Positions 22,104 through 29,813 of a stretch of DNA of 29,813 nucleotides are shown here, piece after piece. Numbering within the stretch: the first letter of the stretch is position 1; each line of letters opens with the position of its first letter. A model generated the notes under the pieces. The model saw nothing but the letters and a program-made list of their open reading frames with translations, was not told the DNA's origin and made no database searches. This stretch comes from Bacteroidota bacterium (lineage in GTDB: Bacteria > Bacteroidota > Bacteroidia > Cytophagales > Cyclobacteriaceae), in the NCBI GenBank assembly GCA_023417785.1, contig JAEZEH010000163.1, forward strand, positions 1-29,813, given 5' to 3'. The translations under genes were made by a program, and so were the position numbers.

Positions 22104-23294
22104 GTGGAAAATTTTTACGAAATACTGGGAATTCCCCGTTCAGCGGACCTGGCTACGATTAAAGCCGCTTTCAAGCGGCTTGCGAAGCAATACCATCCCG
22201 ATCGTAATCCCCGTAAACCCGGTGCCGAGGAGACGTTCAAACGGATCAACGAAGCCTATCATACTCTTTCCGATCCTCTGAAGAAACTGAAATATGATTC
22301 TCAGATCACGCTTCTTCCTTTATACACTGCGGAAGCAGCGTATGAAAGAGAAGCCATTAAGAGAAGGCGATACTGGTATTGGAAACGGAAACAGGAAGCT
22401 GGCTATTATTATAAACTCGACAAAGAATACTTCAAGAATCAGGCACTCGCCTTCCTTGTTTTTATCGTTATCTCCGGGTTCTTCTTCGGGTTGGTCCACG
22501 CGGCGGATTACATCATGGACCAAAAGCACCTCGCGCAGTGGCGAGCCAATTCCAGGTCTTTAAAGGAAGTGAATTCCCTCTTTGGATCCGGCCGTCATGA
22601 CGAGGCGTTTCGGATGATTGAAACCCTGAAAAAAGGCGATCCGCGGGAGTTCCGATTCATCTATGTGAACGACAGCCTGGTTAACGAGCTGCGGGCACTG
22701 GCAGATGATGAGTTCAAATCCAAAGATTTCGACCGCGCTATTACACATTACCTCACACTTCAGGAATTCGAACAGCCAGTAAGGTTCGAGACATTGCGCA
22801 AACTTTCATTGTGCCAGTATTACGTGGGAAATTACAAGGAGTCACTGCAAGCCCTGAAACACCTGCACAATCAGCGTCCCTGGGATTTGGAACTCGTCTT
22901 CCAGATCGGGACAATCGCGCTGGATAAGATGGAAGATCCCCAGGAAGCACTTCACTATTTTACTTTGGGTAAAACCCTGTTCAAACAGAACCTGACACAA
23001 GTTTATGGAGCTGCATTTGAGCTAATCGTTCACCCGCCCGACGTTCCGGATATCTACTACAATGTATTTGAAAGCAGGGCGCGCTCGAATATGCTGCTAA
23101 AAAACTACAAAGAAGCCGTCACCGATTGCAACTGGGCCATCTTTCTGCGTCCATATAAAGGAAAAGCGTTCGCGATGCGTGCTCAGGCTAATGCCGAGCT
23201 GAAGGAAACTCACAAAATCTGTAAAGATCTTTATGAAGCTCAGATGCGCGGGGAATCGGGAAACATCGACTTGAAAAGAAAATTTTGTCGCTGA
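22104..23294 (+). CDS. J-domain protein with one membrane helix and TPR-like repeats
   Basis: The 396-residue protein opens with a DnaJ J-domain (residues 1-70, HPD at 31-33 in QYHPDRNP), which would stimulate a DnaK ATPase. A basic Tyr/Lys/Arg-rich linker (RRRYWYWKRKQE) leads to one membrane helix at about 115-132 (LAFLVFIVISGFFFGLV). The rest looks like TPR helices (FDRAITHYLTLQEF, GNYKESLQALKHLH, KNYKEAVTDCNWAIFLRP). It is thus a membrane-anchored co-chaperone with a TPR domain on the other side. The start is GTG 22104, directly before the J-domain. It is not DnaJ itself, as the Gly/Phe and zinc regions are absent. Confidence 0.88.
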   Translation: MENFYEILGIPRSADLATIKAAFKRLAKQYHPDRNPRKPGAEETFKRINEAYHTLSDPLKKLKYDSQITLLPLYTAEAAYEREAIKRRRYWYWKRKQEAGYYYKLDKEYFKNQALAFLVFIVISGFFFGLVHAADYIMDQKHLAQWRANSRSLKEVNSLFGSGRHDEAFRMIETLKKGDPREFRFIYVNDSLVNELRALADDEFKSKDFDRAITHYLTLQEFEQPVRFETLRKLSLCQYYVGNYKESLQALKHLHNQRPWDLELVFQIGTIALDKMEDPQEALHYFTLGKTLFKQNLTQVYGAAFELIVHPPDVPDIYYNVFESRARSNMLLKNYKEAVTDCNWAIFLRPYKGKAFAMRAQANAELKETHKICKDLYEAQMRGESGNIDLKRKFCR

Positions 23295-23354
23295 AGTTCG
23301 ATCCTCACCTTGGTTGAAAAAATGTTTATAAATTAGGCTTTTCAATCTGCGCCA

Positions 23355-23792
23355 ATGAACATAAACCTCAATAAAGAGCATCTCGATTCTGTAAAAGGAA
23401 GTTATTTTAATATTCTCGGGTTGTTCCTTAACTCCGAAAAAATGCAGAGCCGGTACCTCCGGTGTCTTCTGAAATGGGGGTTCCAACTGCAATTAAGCCC
23501 GGAAGATCTGCGGAAATCGAATGTTGATTTCGCGACACTTTCCTATCGGCAGCCTGCTGAAAAGGTGGCCAAACTCGAAGCGATCTATCACTTGGTGTAT
23601 ATGATCTACCTCGACGACGTTATTGAAGACGTCGAACTGGAAGTGGCGTCCATTTATGCCAAAGCCCTCGGCTTCAAACCTTCGATCGTAAGCGACCTCT
23701 TCAAATCAATCGCTACTTTGGATTTCGACGGAACGACGCAACGAAACGTGCACTCGGAGGTGCTGGATTTCCTGGCCGTCAACGACGTTTAA
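23355..23792 (+). CDS. TerB-like helical protein
   Basis: The 145-residue protein is predicted all-helical. The central part, KLEAIYHLVYMIYLDDVIED followed by VASIYAKALGFKP, has the acidic pattern of TerB-like tellurite-resistance-family domains. Family membership is by look only. There is no signal peptide or membrane segment. It starts 60 bp after the J-domain gene and ends 7 bp before the SnoaL-like gene, so at least the latter pair is probably one operon. Function is unknown. Confidence 0.7.
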   Translation: MNINLNKEHLDSVKGSYFNILGLFLNSEKMQSRYLRCLLKWGFQLQLSPEDLRKSNVDFATLSYRQPAEKVAKLEAIYHLVYMIYLDDVIEDVELEVASIYAKALGFKPSIVSDLFKSIATLDFDGTTQRNVHSEVLDFLAVNDV

Positions 23793-23799
23793 CCCTTCC

Positions 23800-24270
23800 A
23801 TGCGAATTTTTCTTTTTTTTCTCATCCTCTTTTCTTTCCGGGTAAATGCCCAGGAAGCCCGTGGCATCAACACCTTTCTGGATCAGTGGCACCTTGCAGC
23901 CGCGAAGGCAGATGCCGACGGATTCTTCGGAGCGATCGCCGAAGACGGGATTTACATTGGTACCGACGCACACGAACGGTGGACGAAATCTGAATTTCAA
24001 GCTTTCGCGAAACCCTACTTTGATCGTGGCCGCGCCTGGGATTTCAAAGCCCGTGCGCGTGATATTCACACCAGTGAGGATGGCGAGCTGGTCTGGTTCT
24101 CCGAAATTCTGGACACCTGGATGGGCGTATGCCGGGGTTCAGGAGTCCTCCAGCGGACCAGCTCCGGATGGACGATAAAACAATATCACCTGTCGGTAAC
24201 CGTGCCCAATGAGATCATTGAAGGCTTCATAAAGCTTGTCGAGGGGCATCAGTCCGGTGACAAGAAGTGA
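23800..24270 (+). CDS. Exported SnoaL-like (NTF2-fold) protein
   Basis: A signal peptide (IFLFFLILFSFRVNA, cut near residue 17) precedes an NTF2-like domain: an N-terminal helix INTFLDQWHLAAAKADADGF, then strand motifs GIYIGTDAHERW, LVWFSEILDTWMG and GVLQRTSSGWTIKQYHLSV. This fits the SnoaL_3/DUF4440 type, whose members bind small ligands or act as simple enzymes. Here the location is periplasmic or extracellular. It is only 7 bp downstream of the TerB-like gene. The substrate is unknown. Confidence 0.82.
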   Translation: MRIFLFFLILFSFRVNAQEARGINTFLDQWHLAAAKADADGFFGAIAEDGIYIGTDAHERWTKSEFQAFAKPYFDRGRAWDFKARARDIHTSEDGELVWFSEILDTWMGVCRGSGVLQRTSSGWTIKQYHLSVTVPNEIIEGFIKLVEGHQSGDKK

Positions 24271-24329
24271 TCCTGCCGCACGGCTCCCCAAGTCGTGGTA
24301 ACTCAAATACTTATTCTAAAATACCGATG

Positions 24330-24345
24330 TAGGGTTTTAACCCTA
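24330..24345. repeat. Perfect inverted repeat upstream of the small membrane protein gene
   Basis: TAGGGTT and AACCCTA are separated by TT. It lies about 60 bp before ATG 24407 and could be a regulator site. Confidence 0.35.
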
Positions 24346-24406
24346 TTTCCCCTGCGAAGCGCTTATCAAATGGCCAACTTTGAATCGTATTCAACGCCAA
24401 ACCGAT

Positions 24407-24607
24407 ATGACCTATTCACGACACTCCGCTCCGCGCTACGGCTCCAGAAACAGGTTCACTTCCCGTTACAGACAATTTATAACCCTGATCGGTGTGATCA
24501 TTATAGGAATCATTATATCATCGGCGATGAACGCAATTCCTTCCAAGAAAGATAAGTCAGCTGCCGGTAAATCTGTCGAACAGGTAATGCCTGCTCAGTT
24601 GAATTAA
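24407..24607 (+). CDS. Small single-pass membrane protein
   Basis: The 66-residue frame has a basic Ser/Arg/Tyr-rich N-terminus (YSRHSAPRYGSRNRFTSRYR), one hydrophobic segment (FITLIGVIIIGIIISSAM) and a polar Lys-rich tail. The positive-inside rule places the N-terminus in the cytoplasm. ATG 24407 is preferred to a TTG at 24380. There are no known motifs. Composition and the clean membrane helix favour a real gene, but no homologue is recalled. Confidence 0.5.
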   Translation: MTYSRHSAPRYGSRNRFTSRYRQFITLIGVIIIGIIISSAMNAIPSKKDKSAAGKSVEQVMPAQLN

Positions 24608-24684
24608 GATACTTAACCGCCCTGGTCCACGGACATTTTTTCAGGGTACGTCCATTTTTTTCATATTTTTAGTTAAGAATAAGG

Positions 24685-24710
24685 AGCCCCAACTGGGGCT
24701 TTTTATTTTT
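24685..24710 (+). terminator. Terminator before the aminotransferase gene
   Basis: AGCCCC (24685-24690) pairs with GGGGCT (24695-24700) around AACT, followed by TTTTATTTTT. It probably ends the transcript of the small membrane protein. Confidence 0.85.
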
Positions 24711-24730
24711 GCACTAAGTTTTAGTTTTCC

Positions 24731-24760
24731 TTTATCAATAGATCGTAGAATACTGATAAA
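24731..24760. repeat. Inverted repeat upstream of the aminotransferase
   Basis: TTTATCA (24731-24737) and TGATAAA (24754-24760) are separated by 16 bp. They lie 47-76 bp before the start codon. It may be a regulator site, but this is unproven. Confidence 0.25.
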
Positions 24761-24806
24761 TAGAAACATATAGCATTGCACGTAAAGTAAACTTTCGCAC
24801 GAAATT

Positions 24807-25991
24807 ATGTCTGAAGGCGCCAAAATCTTCTTCAATCATCTCGCTCCAACATCGCCAAGTCCCTATCTTATCGAAGTCGACCGGGCTGAAGGCATCTACA
24901 TTTTTGACGTTAACGGTAGAAAATATGCCGATTTGATCTCAGGAATAGGCGTTAGCGCCCTTGGACACGGAAATTCCCGAATAATTTCTGCCATTAAAGC
25001 CCAGGTTGACAAACATCTTCATGTAATGGTATGGGGCGAATTCGTACAATCAGCCGTCAATAATGTTGCGAACAAGCTTGTTAAGCACCTCCCGCAAAGC
25101 CTTAACTGCGTGTACTTAGTTAACTCAGGAACAGAAGCTAACGAAGGCGCACTTAAACTTGGAAAGCGCCTTACAAATCGTTCGGAAATCGTCTCGTTCC
25201 ACAAATCCTACCACGGAAGTACCCATGGCTCGCTGAGCGTGTCGGGCAACGAGTCAAAAAAACAAGCCTTCCGCCCCCTGCTTCCGGATGTGAAATTCCT
25301 CCAATTTAACCGGGTCGCCGACCTCGATAACATCAGTGAGCGCACGGCATGTGTGATCATGGAAACGGTTCAGGGCGATGCCGGCGTAAGAATTCCGGAT
25401 GCCGATTTTATGATGGCGCTGCGCCGCCGGTGTGATGAAACCGGTGCACTACTGATACTCGACGAAATCCAGGCCGGAATGGGTCGCACCGGAACCTTGT
25501 TCGCCTTTGAGCAGTTCGGCATAGTTCCGGACATCCTGACCCTGGGGAAGGCGCTGGGCGGCGGGCTTCCGATCGGAGCATTTGTATCCAGCCAGGCTCG
25601 CATGGAAGCCTTCACCCTCGACCCGATGCTCGGTCACATTACAACTTTCGGGGGTAATCCGGTGGCTGCGGCGGCAGCCCATGCGACACTTGAGGTGCTG
25701 ACCGAAGGCGACCTCCTGGCGTCGGTAGAATCAAAAGGGCAGCTGTTTGAGTCGCTGTTGAAGCACGAGCACATCCGTGAAGTTCGACGAATCGGGTTGA
25801 TGCTCGCGGTTGATTTTGATTCCGCCGAACGCGTCAACCACATTGTTCAACACGCCAAAGACATGGGGGTGATCACCTACTGGTTTCTCTCCCACCCACA
25901 CAGTTTCCGTATAGCTCCGCCGCTGATCATCACGGAGGCGGAGATCAGGGAATCCTGTGAGATCATTCTAAAAGCGATCGCGAAAAGCTGA
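24807..25991 (+). CDS. Class III PLP-dependent aminotransferase (acetylornithine-type)
   Basis: The 394-residue protein has class III landmarks: YLVNSGTEANEGALKLG, SFHKSYHGSTHGS, Asp219 in LLILDEIQAGMGRTG, and the PLP-binding Lys248 in LTLGKALGGGLPIG. TTFGGNPVAAAA follows. The family moves an amino group between an omega-amine (acetylornithine, ornithine, 4-aminobutyrate) and 2-oxoglutarate. The exact substrate cannot be told, and no arginine-synthesis gene is adjacent, so acetylornithine is only one option. It is a lone gene with a terminator upstream. Confidence 0.9.
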   Translation: MSEGAKIFFNHLAPTSPSPYLIEVDRAEGIYIFDVNGRKYADLISGIGVSALGHGNSRIISAIKAQVDKHLHVMVWGEFVQSAVNNVANKLVKHLPQSLNCVYLVNSGTEANEGALKLGKRLTNRSEIVSFHKSYHGSTHGSLSVSGNESKKQAFRPLLPDVKFLQFNRVADLDNISERTACVIMETVQGDAGVRIPDADFMMALRRRCDETGALLILDEIQAGMGRTGTLFAFEQFGIVPDILTLGKALGGGLPIGAFVSSQARMEAFTLDPMLGHITTFGGNPVAAAAAHATLEVLTEGDLLASVESKGQLFESLLKHEHIREVRRIGLMLAVDFDSAERVNHIVQHAKDMGVITYWFLSHPHSFRIAPPLIITEAEIRESCEIILKAIAKS

Positions 25992-26016
25992 CAGGGGGCC
26001 GGATTATTGTGACGGC

Positions 26017-26556
26017 CTAAAGCTTTTCAATAACCAGATTGTGGTTTGTGTAAATACAAATATCGGCCGCGATGGTAAGGCTTTCCCGAACCATTTCTTC
26101 TGCCGTGAGATGGGGTGCATGCTGTTTCAGGGCAAGCGCGGCAGCCTGAGCATACATTGCACCTGAACCAATCGCGCATACCTGATTGTCGGGTTCGATT
26201 ACGTCACCATTTCCTGATAGCAGGAGAAGCTCGTCCTTATTAACGGCAATAAGCATTGCCTCCAGCCTCCTCAGGAACCGATCCATTCGCCAATCCTTTG
26301 CCAGCTCGATGGCGGCGCGTTTCATATTTCCTCCGTATGTATTGAGTTTTTCATCGAACCGTTCCAGGAGTGTGAATGCATCCGCCGTAGACCCTGCAAA
26401 GCCGGTAAGCACCTTGCCATCCTGCAATTTCCGGATCTTGCGTACATTACTCTTCGCCACGTAATTACCCATAGTGGCCTGGCCGTCGCCGCCTATCGCG
26501 ACCTGACCGTTGTGTACAACCGCTATAATGGTGGTCGCGTGTATTTTGCTGAACAT
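26017..26556 (-). CDS. hslV: ATP-dependent protease peptidase subunit HslV
   Basis: HslV forms a proteasome-like double hexamer that degrades proteins fed by the HslU ATPase. The frame contains HATTIIAVVHNG with the N-terminal nucleophile Thr exposed by propeptide removal, GGDGQATMGN, and GFAGSTADAFTLLERF. AIGSGAMYAQAAALAL follows. I chose ATG 26556 (MFSKIHATT) because AGGAAAG stands just before it and it matches the short propeptides of the family. A start at 26577 would add seven residues. The usual partner gene hslU is not adjacent, which is notable but not rare in Bacteroidota. The gap to pyruvate dehydrogenase E2 upstream is about 90 bp. Confidence 0.95.
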   Translation of the reverse strand: MFSKIHATTIIAVVHNGQVAIGGDGQATMGNYVAKSNVRKIRKLQDGKVLTGFAGSTADAFTLLERFDEKLNTYGGNMKRAAIELAKDWRMDRFLRRLEAMLIAVNKDELLLLSGNGDVIEPDNQVCAIGSGAMYAQAAALALKQHAPHLTAEEMVRESLTIAADICIYTNHNLVIEKL

Positions 26557-26646
26557 GCTTTCCTGGCCGGATGTCATATCAATAGGTTTGAGTCAAAACG
26601 ATTGGTTGAACGAAAAAGTCCTGCCATTGACAGGACTTCGGTAAAA

Positions 26647-28290
26647 TCAAATGAGAATCCGAACCGGATCTTCAAGCAGCCCTTTGAGCGTCTGGAGGAA
26701 AGCCGCTCCGACTGCACCATCTACCGCCCGGTGGTCGCAGCTCATGGTAACTTTCATAACATTACCGGGAACCAGCTGGCCATCCCTGACGACCGCGGTT
26801 TCTTTTATTCCGCCGATGGCCAGAATACAGGCATCCGGAGGGTTGATAATAGCCGTAAATTCTTCGATGCCGAACATCCCGAGGTTCGAAATAGTGAAGG
26901 TACTTCCCTCCCAGTCGGAAGGTTGTAACTTCTTGGCGTGTGCCTTCTGGGCCAGATCTTTGACTTCTGCGGCAATATGTGACAGGGATTTGTTGTCGGC
27001 GAACCGCACAACGGGAACTAGTAGTCCATCTTTTACGGCCACAGCCACACCAATATGGATATGATGGTTCTTACGCATCTTATCGCCAAGCCAACTGACG
27101 TTCACATCCGGATGCTGGCGAAGCGCCGCGGCAACGGCCTTAAGCACAATGTCGTTGAATGATATCTTTACCGGGCTGATCTCATTAATGCTTTTCCGCG
27201 CTTCGATAGCCTTGTCCATGTTTATTTCCATGGTCAGGTAGAAATGCGGTGCTGTAAATTTGCTTTCGGCAAGGCGCTTCGCGATGGTTTTGCGCATCTG
27301 CGAAACAGCAACATCTTCGAAGCTTTCTTCGCCAACCACCCTGGGCAAACTTACCGCAGGTGCGTCGGCCTTGGCGGCAGGAGCTGACTCCTTATAGTTT
27401 TCGACGTCTTTTTTGGTTACCCTGCCATGATCACCGCTACCCTGGATCCTGGAAATATCAATACCGCGGTCTTTCGCCATTTTCTTGGCCAAAGGCGATG
27501 CTTTGATACGACCTGTACTATGTTCGGAAGATGTTTCTGCTGCGTCTCCGTCTTTTCTGCTTTCCTCCGGCTTTGCTTCGGCCTTCGGTTTTTCGTCTGC
27601 CTTTCCTTCAGGCGTGTCTGAAGACTTCGATTCATGAGCCTTTAGCAACGTCTTCCAGTCCGCGTCCTTCTCCCCGATGATCGCCAGCACTCCGTTAACC
27701 GGTACTGCTTTCCCCGCGTCGGCACCAATATGAAGGAGCGTTCCTGCATTATAGGATTCATACTCCATAGTCGCCTTGTCTGTTTCTATTTCAGCGAGCA
27801 ATTCGCCGGACTTCACCGGGTCGCCGATCTTTTTATGCCATGCTGCGATAACCCCATCAGTCATCGTATCACTCATCTTCGGCATTAATACTATTTCGGC
27901 CTTGATACCCGCAGTGTCGATTGATTCTTTCTTCTCTTTAGATTTTTCTTCAGATTTCTCTGCATCAGCCGGGGCTCCTTCCTTTTTCTTGTCCGCGGGT
28001 GCCTCTGCGCCTTCGCTCTTTGATCCCTCGAGAAGGGATTTGTAGTCTTCACCTTTTTCACCCACGATTGCCAGAACGTCATTTACCTCAATGGCCTGTC
28101 CTTCTTTCGCTCCAATGTAGAGCACCGTTCCGGAATTGAAGGATTCATAATCCATGGTAGCCTTATCGGTTTCAATTTCGGCCATCAACTCCCCGGACTT
28201 CACTGTATCTCCTACCTTCTTGTGCCACTTCGCGATAACCCCTTCGGTCATCGTATCGCTCATCTTGGGCATGCGAACTATTTCTGCCAT
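26647..28290 (-). CDS. aceF: Pyruvate dehydrogenase E2, dihydrolipoamide acetyltransferase with two lipoyl domains
   Basis: The core subunit of pyruvate dehydrogenase takes the acetyl group from lipoyl-lysine to CoA. The 547 residues contain two similar lipoyl domains with lipoyl-lysines Lys43 and Lys172 (both in EIETDKATM). Charged Ala/Glu/Lys/Pro-rich linkers follow, then a peripheral subunit-binding domain (about 261-300, KASPLAKKMAKDRGIDISRI). The catalytic domain ends with SCDHRAVDGAVGAAF (His520, Asp524). The E1 and E3 genes are not adjacent. A consensus promoter lies upstream on the minus strand. E2 of a branched-chain or 2-oxoglutarate complex is less likely, as the double lipoyl form and the DTMTEG motif are typical of pyruvate E2. 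Confidence 0.95.
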   Translation of the reverse strand: MAEIVRMPKMSDTMTEGVIAKWHKKVGDTVKSGELMAEIETDKATMDYESFNSGTVLYIGAKEGQAIEVNDVLAIVGEKGEDYKSLLEGSKSEGAEAPADKKKEGAPADAEKSEEKSKEKKESIDTAGIKAEIVLMPKMSDTMTDGVIAAWHKKIGDPVKSGELLAEIETDKATMEYESYNAGTLLHIGADAGKAVPVNGVLAIIGEKDADWKTLLKAHESKSSDTPEGKADEKPKAEAKPEESRKDGDAAETSSEHSTGRIKASPLAKKMAKDRGIDISRIQGSGDHGRVTKKDVENYKESAPAAKADAPAVSLPRVVGEESFEDVAVSQMRKTIAKRLAESKFTAPHFYLTMEINMDKAIEARKSINEISPVKISFNDIVLKAVAAALRQHPDVNVSWLGDKMRKNHHIHIGVAVAVKDGLLVPVVRFADNKSLSHIAAEVKDLAQKAHAKKLQPSDWEGSTFTISNLGMFGIEEFTAIINPPDACILAIGGIKETAVVRDGQLVPGNVMKVTMSCDHRAVDGAVGAAFLQTLKGLLEDPVRILI

Positions 28291-28370
28291 TGCGTCTGAT
28301 AATTTTGTGTTTCATGAAAAAAACAGGATTGCAAACCATTTCGGAAATCTGCTATCCCGTTCTAAGGCTC

Positions 28371-28400
28371 CAAAAATAGGTTTTAAAAGAGGATTTTCAA
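28371..28400 (-). promoter_or_regulatory. Promoter of the pyruvate dehydrogenase E2 gene
   Basis: On the minus strand TTG (28400-28398), a 19-nt spacer and TATTTTTG (28378-28371) match TTG-N19-TAnnTTTG exactly. The predicted leader is about 70 nt. Confidence 0.7.
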
Positions 28401-28415
28401 GAAAATTTTGAATCC

Positions 28416-29813
28416 TTAAAAATTAAATGTACCGATCACCAGTTCGATGTTTCGCGTTGCCGGGGTGATACCGTATGAGTACCGCACACCCAGATCAAAC
28501 TGAGGGAGAAATCGTAAGATATTGAAGTCAACGAAAATTTCGCCGCCCACAGACCAGTATGACTCATCCAGGCCCCTGAAAAACGAAAAGTCACCCAGTG
28601 CAAAATCAGTGAATGTGTTCATTCGGAATCGTTGAATATTCAGCAGCGGCCCGATATCAATATCGGGATACCATAATGGCAAAGTATAGTTTGCCGAGAA
28701 AGAATATAGTGTCTGAAAGCGCGTAAGCGAATGACCGCGTGGAAGGGGAATGGTGTTTCTGAAGTAGTATACATCGGTAGACTCCGTGTGTCGCGTAGTG
28801 CTTAAGATACGTTGCACCGATGCACGACCATAGAGTCCATGGTGTTTCAGAAATCCGGGGAAGTAAAGGTATGCTGTGGCCGATGCCAGACCTCCGGTGA
28901 AGTCGCCGCCAAAGGCAGTATGATACAGCTGTGCCTGGATTGACTGGCCCCATTTGCTGACAATATCCCTTTTGCTCCTTTTGAGAAACCGCGAAGCAGA
29001 AATTGAAAAATGGTTGTAGATCAGATCACCGTTGCCAACATAATTGAGAAAACGGAAACCTTCCAGTATCGTATCATTTCGGATCAGGGTCGGATAGACG
29101 CGGTCGTTGAGGAATTCATTTTGAAGATTTCGTACCCGCGTATAGCCAAGCCTGTTTGATATGGTTATCCCCGAATTAAAACGGGAATTAGTAAGTATCC
29201 AGGGAATCCGCAAGCCCGCAGATAAGTTTTGTTCAGTCCAGTCGAAAACCATGTTTCTTCTCAACCGGGTAGTATCCCCATCGCGAATAATCGTGGTCGT
29301 CGCGAGTCCTTCATCCACGGTGCGATCTCCCTGGGTGAAGTCGAGATCAATTATCGGATACAAACCCTGGTAACTGAGTCCTACACGCCAGAAGCCGGTT
29401 CGTTCGTTGATGTCGTATGAGTACCCCGCGCTCAGATTAGTCGTACTAAGTATGTCTCGGGAAGTGATACCAGCATCGATGGTCGCGAGGTCGTTTTCAA
29501 CGAACAGTCCCCAGCTGAACGGGTTGATTACACTCCAACGCGAGTGCTTTTCGACCGGATAAGTCTGCTGAGGGATACTATCAAACAGGTTTGGTGTTCC
29601 CTCCTGCTCGACCAGATGCTGATAAGGTGTAGTCAACTGAGTGTCGGGAACGTATTTTTTCCACTGACCCGGATCAAAAGGTATTCGTACCACATCCATA
29701 CCGTTGCGCGACTGATCATTGTAGTAAATAAATGCACCATCCGGACTAACGACCGGATTGTAGGCGCCATACTTACTTGTGGTAATCTGATATCTTGTTC
29801 GCGACTGCAAATC
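28416..29813 (-). CDS. PD40 beta-propeller and outer-membrane beta-barrel protein (5' part beyond window)
   Basis: The frame is open to the right window edge, so the N-terminus is missing. About 465 residues are visible. The first part holds a PD40/TolB-like propeller blade (YNPVVSPDGAFIYYNDQSRNG). From about residue 95 the rest is rich in alternating strands (NLSAGYSYDINERTGFWRVG, FGGDFTGGLASATAYLYF), ending FDLGVRYSYGITP and GTFNF with a terminal Phe, as in outer-membrane beta-barrels. The arrangement propeller then barrel is known in Bacteroidota outer-membrane proteins of unknown role. Substrate and full length cannot be judged. It is upstream of aceF on the same strand, with that gene's own promoter inside the 125-bp gap. 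Confidence 0.8.
   Translation of the reverse strand, partial: DLQSRTRYQITTSKYGAYNPVVSPDGAFIYYNDQSRNGMDVVRIPFDPGQWKKYVPDTQLTTPYQHLVEQEGTPNLFDSIPQQTYPVEKHSRWSVINPFSWGLFVENDLATIDAGITSRDILSTTNLSAGYSYDINERTGFWRVGLSYQGLYPIIDLDFTQGDRTVDEGLATTTIIRDGDTTRLRRNMVFDWTEQNLSAGLRIPWILTNSRFNSGITISNRLGYTRVRNLQNEFLNDRVYPTLIRNDTILEGFRFLNYVGNGDLIYNHFSISASRFLKRSKRDIVSKWGQSIQAQLYHTAFGGDFTGGLASATAYLYFPGFLKHHGLYGRASVQRILSTTRHTESTDVYYFRNTIPLPRGHSLTRFQTLYSFSANYTLPLWYPDIDIGPLLNIQRFRMNTFTDFALGDFSFFRGLDESYWSVGGEIFVDFNILRFLPQFDLGVRYSYGITPATRNIELVIGTFNF

Noticed and set aside
24615..24667. GTCC/GGAC repeats with T-runs near 24630-24660 as a second terminator
   Set aside because: The stems are only 4 bp with very short or long loops; the hairpin at 24685 is a far better terminator.
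26512..28045. Plus-strand frames over hslV and the E2 gene
   Set aside because: They mirror conserved proteins on the minus strand and show no domain of their own.
1..29813. CRISPR arrays, insertion sequences and rRNA genes
   Set aside because: No regularly spaced repeats, no transposase frame and no rRNA-like stretch was seen on either strand. The two lipoyl-domain copies and the two peptide genes are the only sizeable coding repeats noticed.

Overview
The window looks like a chromosomal segment of a Bacteroidota bacterium, probably of the Cytophagales/Chryseolinea type (an inference, not a database match). Signs are promoter-like sequences of the Bacteroidota form TTG-N19-TAnnTTTG, few Shine-Dalgarno sites, a tRNA without encoded CCA, and typical families: a DUF5118/DUF5117/DUF4953 metzincin, a two-lipoyl pyruvate dehydrogenase E2, a right-handed beta-helix surface protein, and a PD40 propeller plus outer-membrane barrel.

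Layout. 1-3204 (+): the tail of an unknown gene overlapping hemF, a small lipoprotein, and a beta-helix protein that shares the lipoprotein's Cys-containing module. 3235-5064 (-): a PIF1-like helicase. 5127-8020: a small orphan gene, a DUF6232-like membrane protein, a SpoT/MESH1-like HD hydrolase and a low-complexity BON-domain protein. 8177-11830 (+): a secreted polysaccharide deacetylase and a secreted metzincin. 11793-13690 (-): a hypothetical protein, an orphan short transcription unit (sRNA or 30-residue peptide), a Spy-like exported protein and a single-domain response regulator. 13691-14718: about 1 kb without genes. 14719-20513 (+): a tightly packed peptide-export operon. 20697-20768 (-): tRNA-Glu(UUC). 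20972-29813: gapA, a J-domain/TPR membrane protein, a TerB-like protein, a SnoaL-like exported protein, a small membrane protein, a class III aminotransferase, hslV, pyruvate dehydrogenase E2, and the 3' part of a propeller/barrel protein cut by the window edge.

The most interesting part is 13963-20710. Two tandem 70-residue precursors, each with a 15-residue double-glycine leader, a Gly/Ala-rich hydrophobic core and two Cys near the ends of the core, are followed by two polytopic membrane proteins, an ABC ATPase, a third membrane protein, a membrane-anchored thioredoxin-fold protein (CDEC) and a C39-peptidase ABC exporter. Most junctions overlap (10, 23, 4 and 4 bp). The parts fit together as peptide, disulfide formation, leader cleavage and export, plus an ABC complex that may give self-protection: a putative two-peptide bacteriocin or signalling system with no HlyD-type adaptor nearby.

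This cluster lies exactly between two direct copies of a 15-bp sequence that covers the 3' end of tRNA-Glu. The left copy is followed by a strong hairpin terminator in tRNA orientation, which looks like the tRNA's original terminator. The simplest reading is that the cluster is a roughly 6.7-kb genomic island integrated at tRNA-Glu without its own visible integrase.
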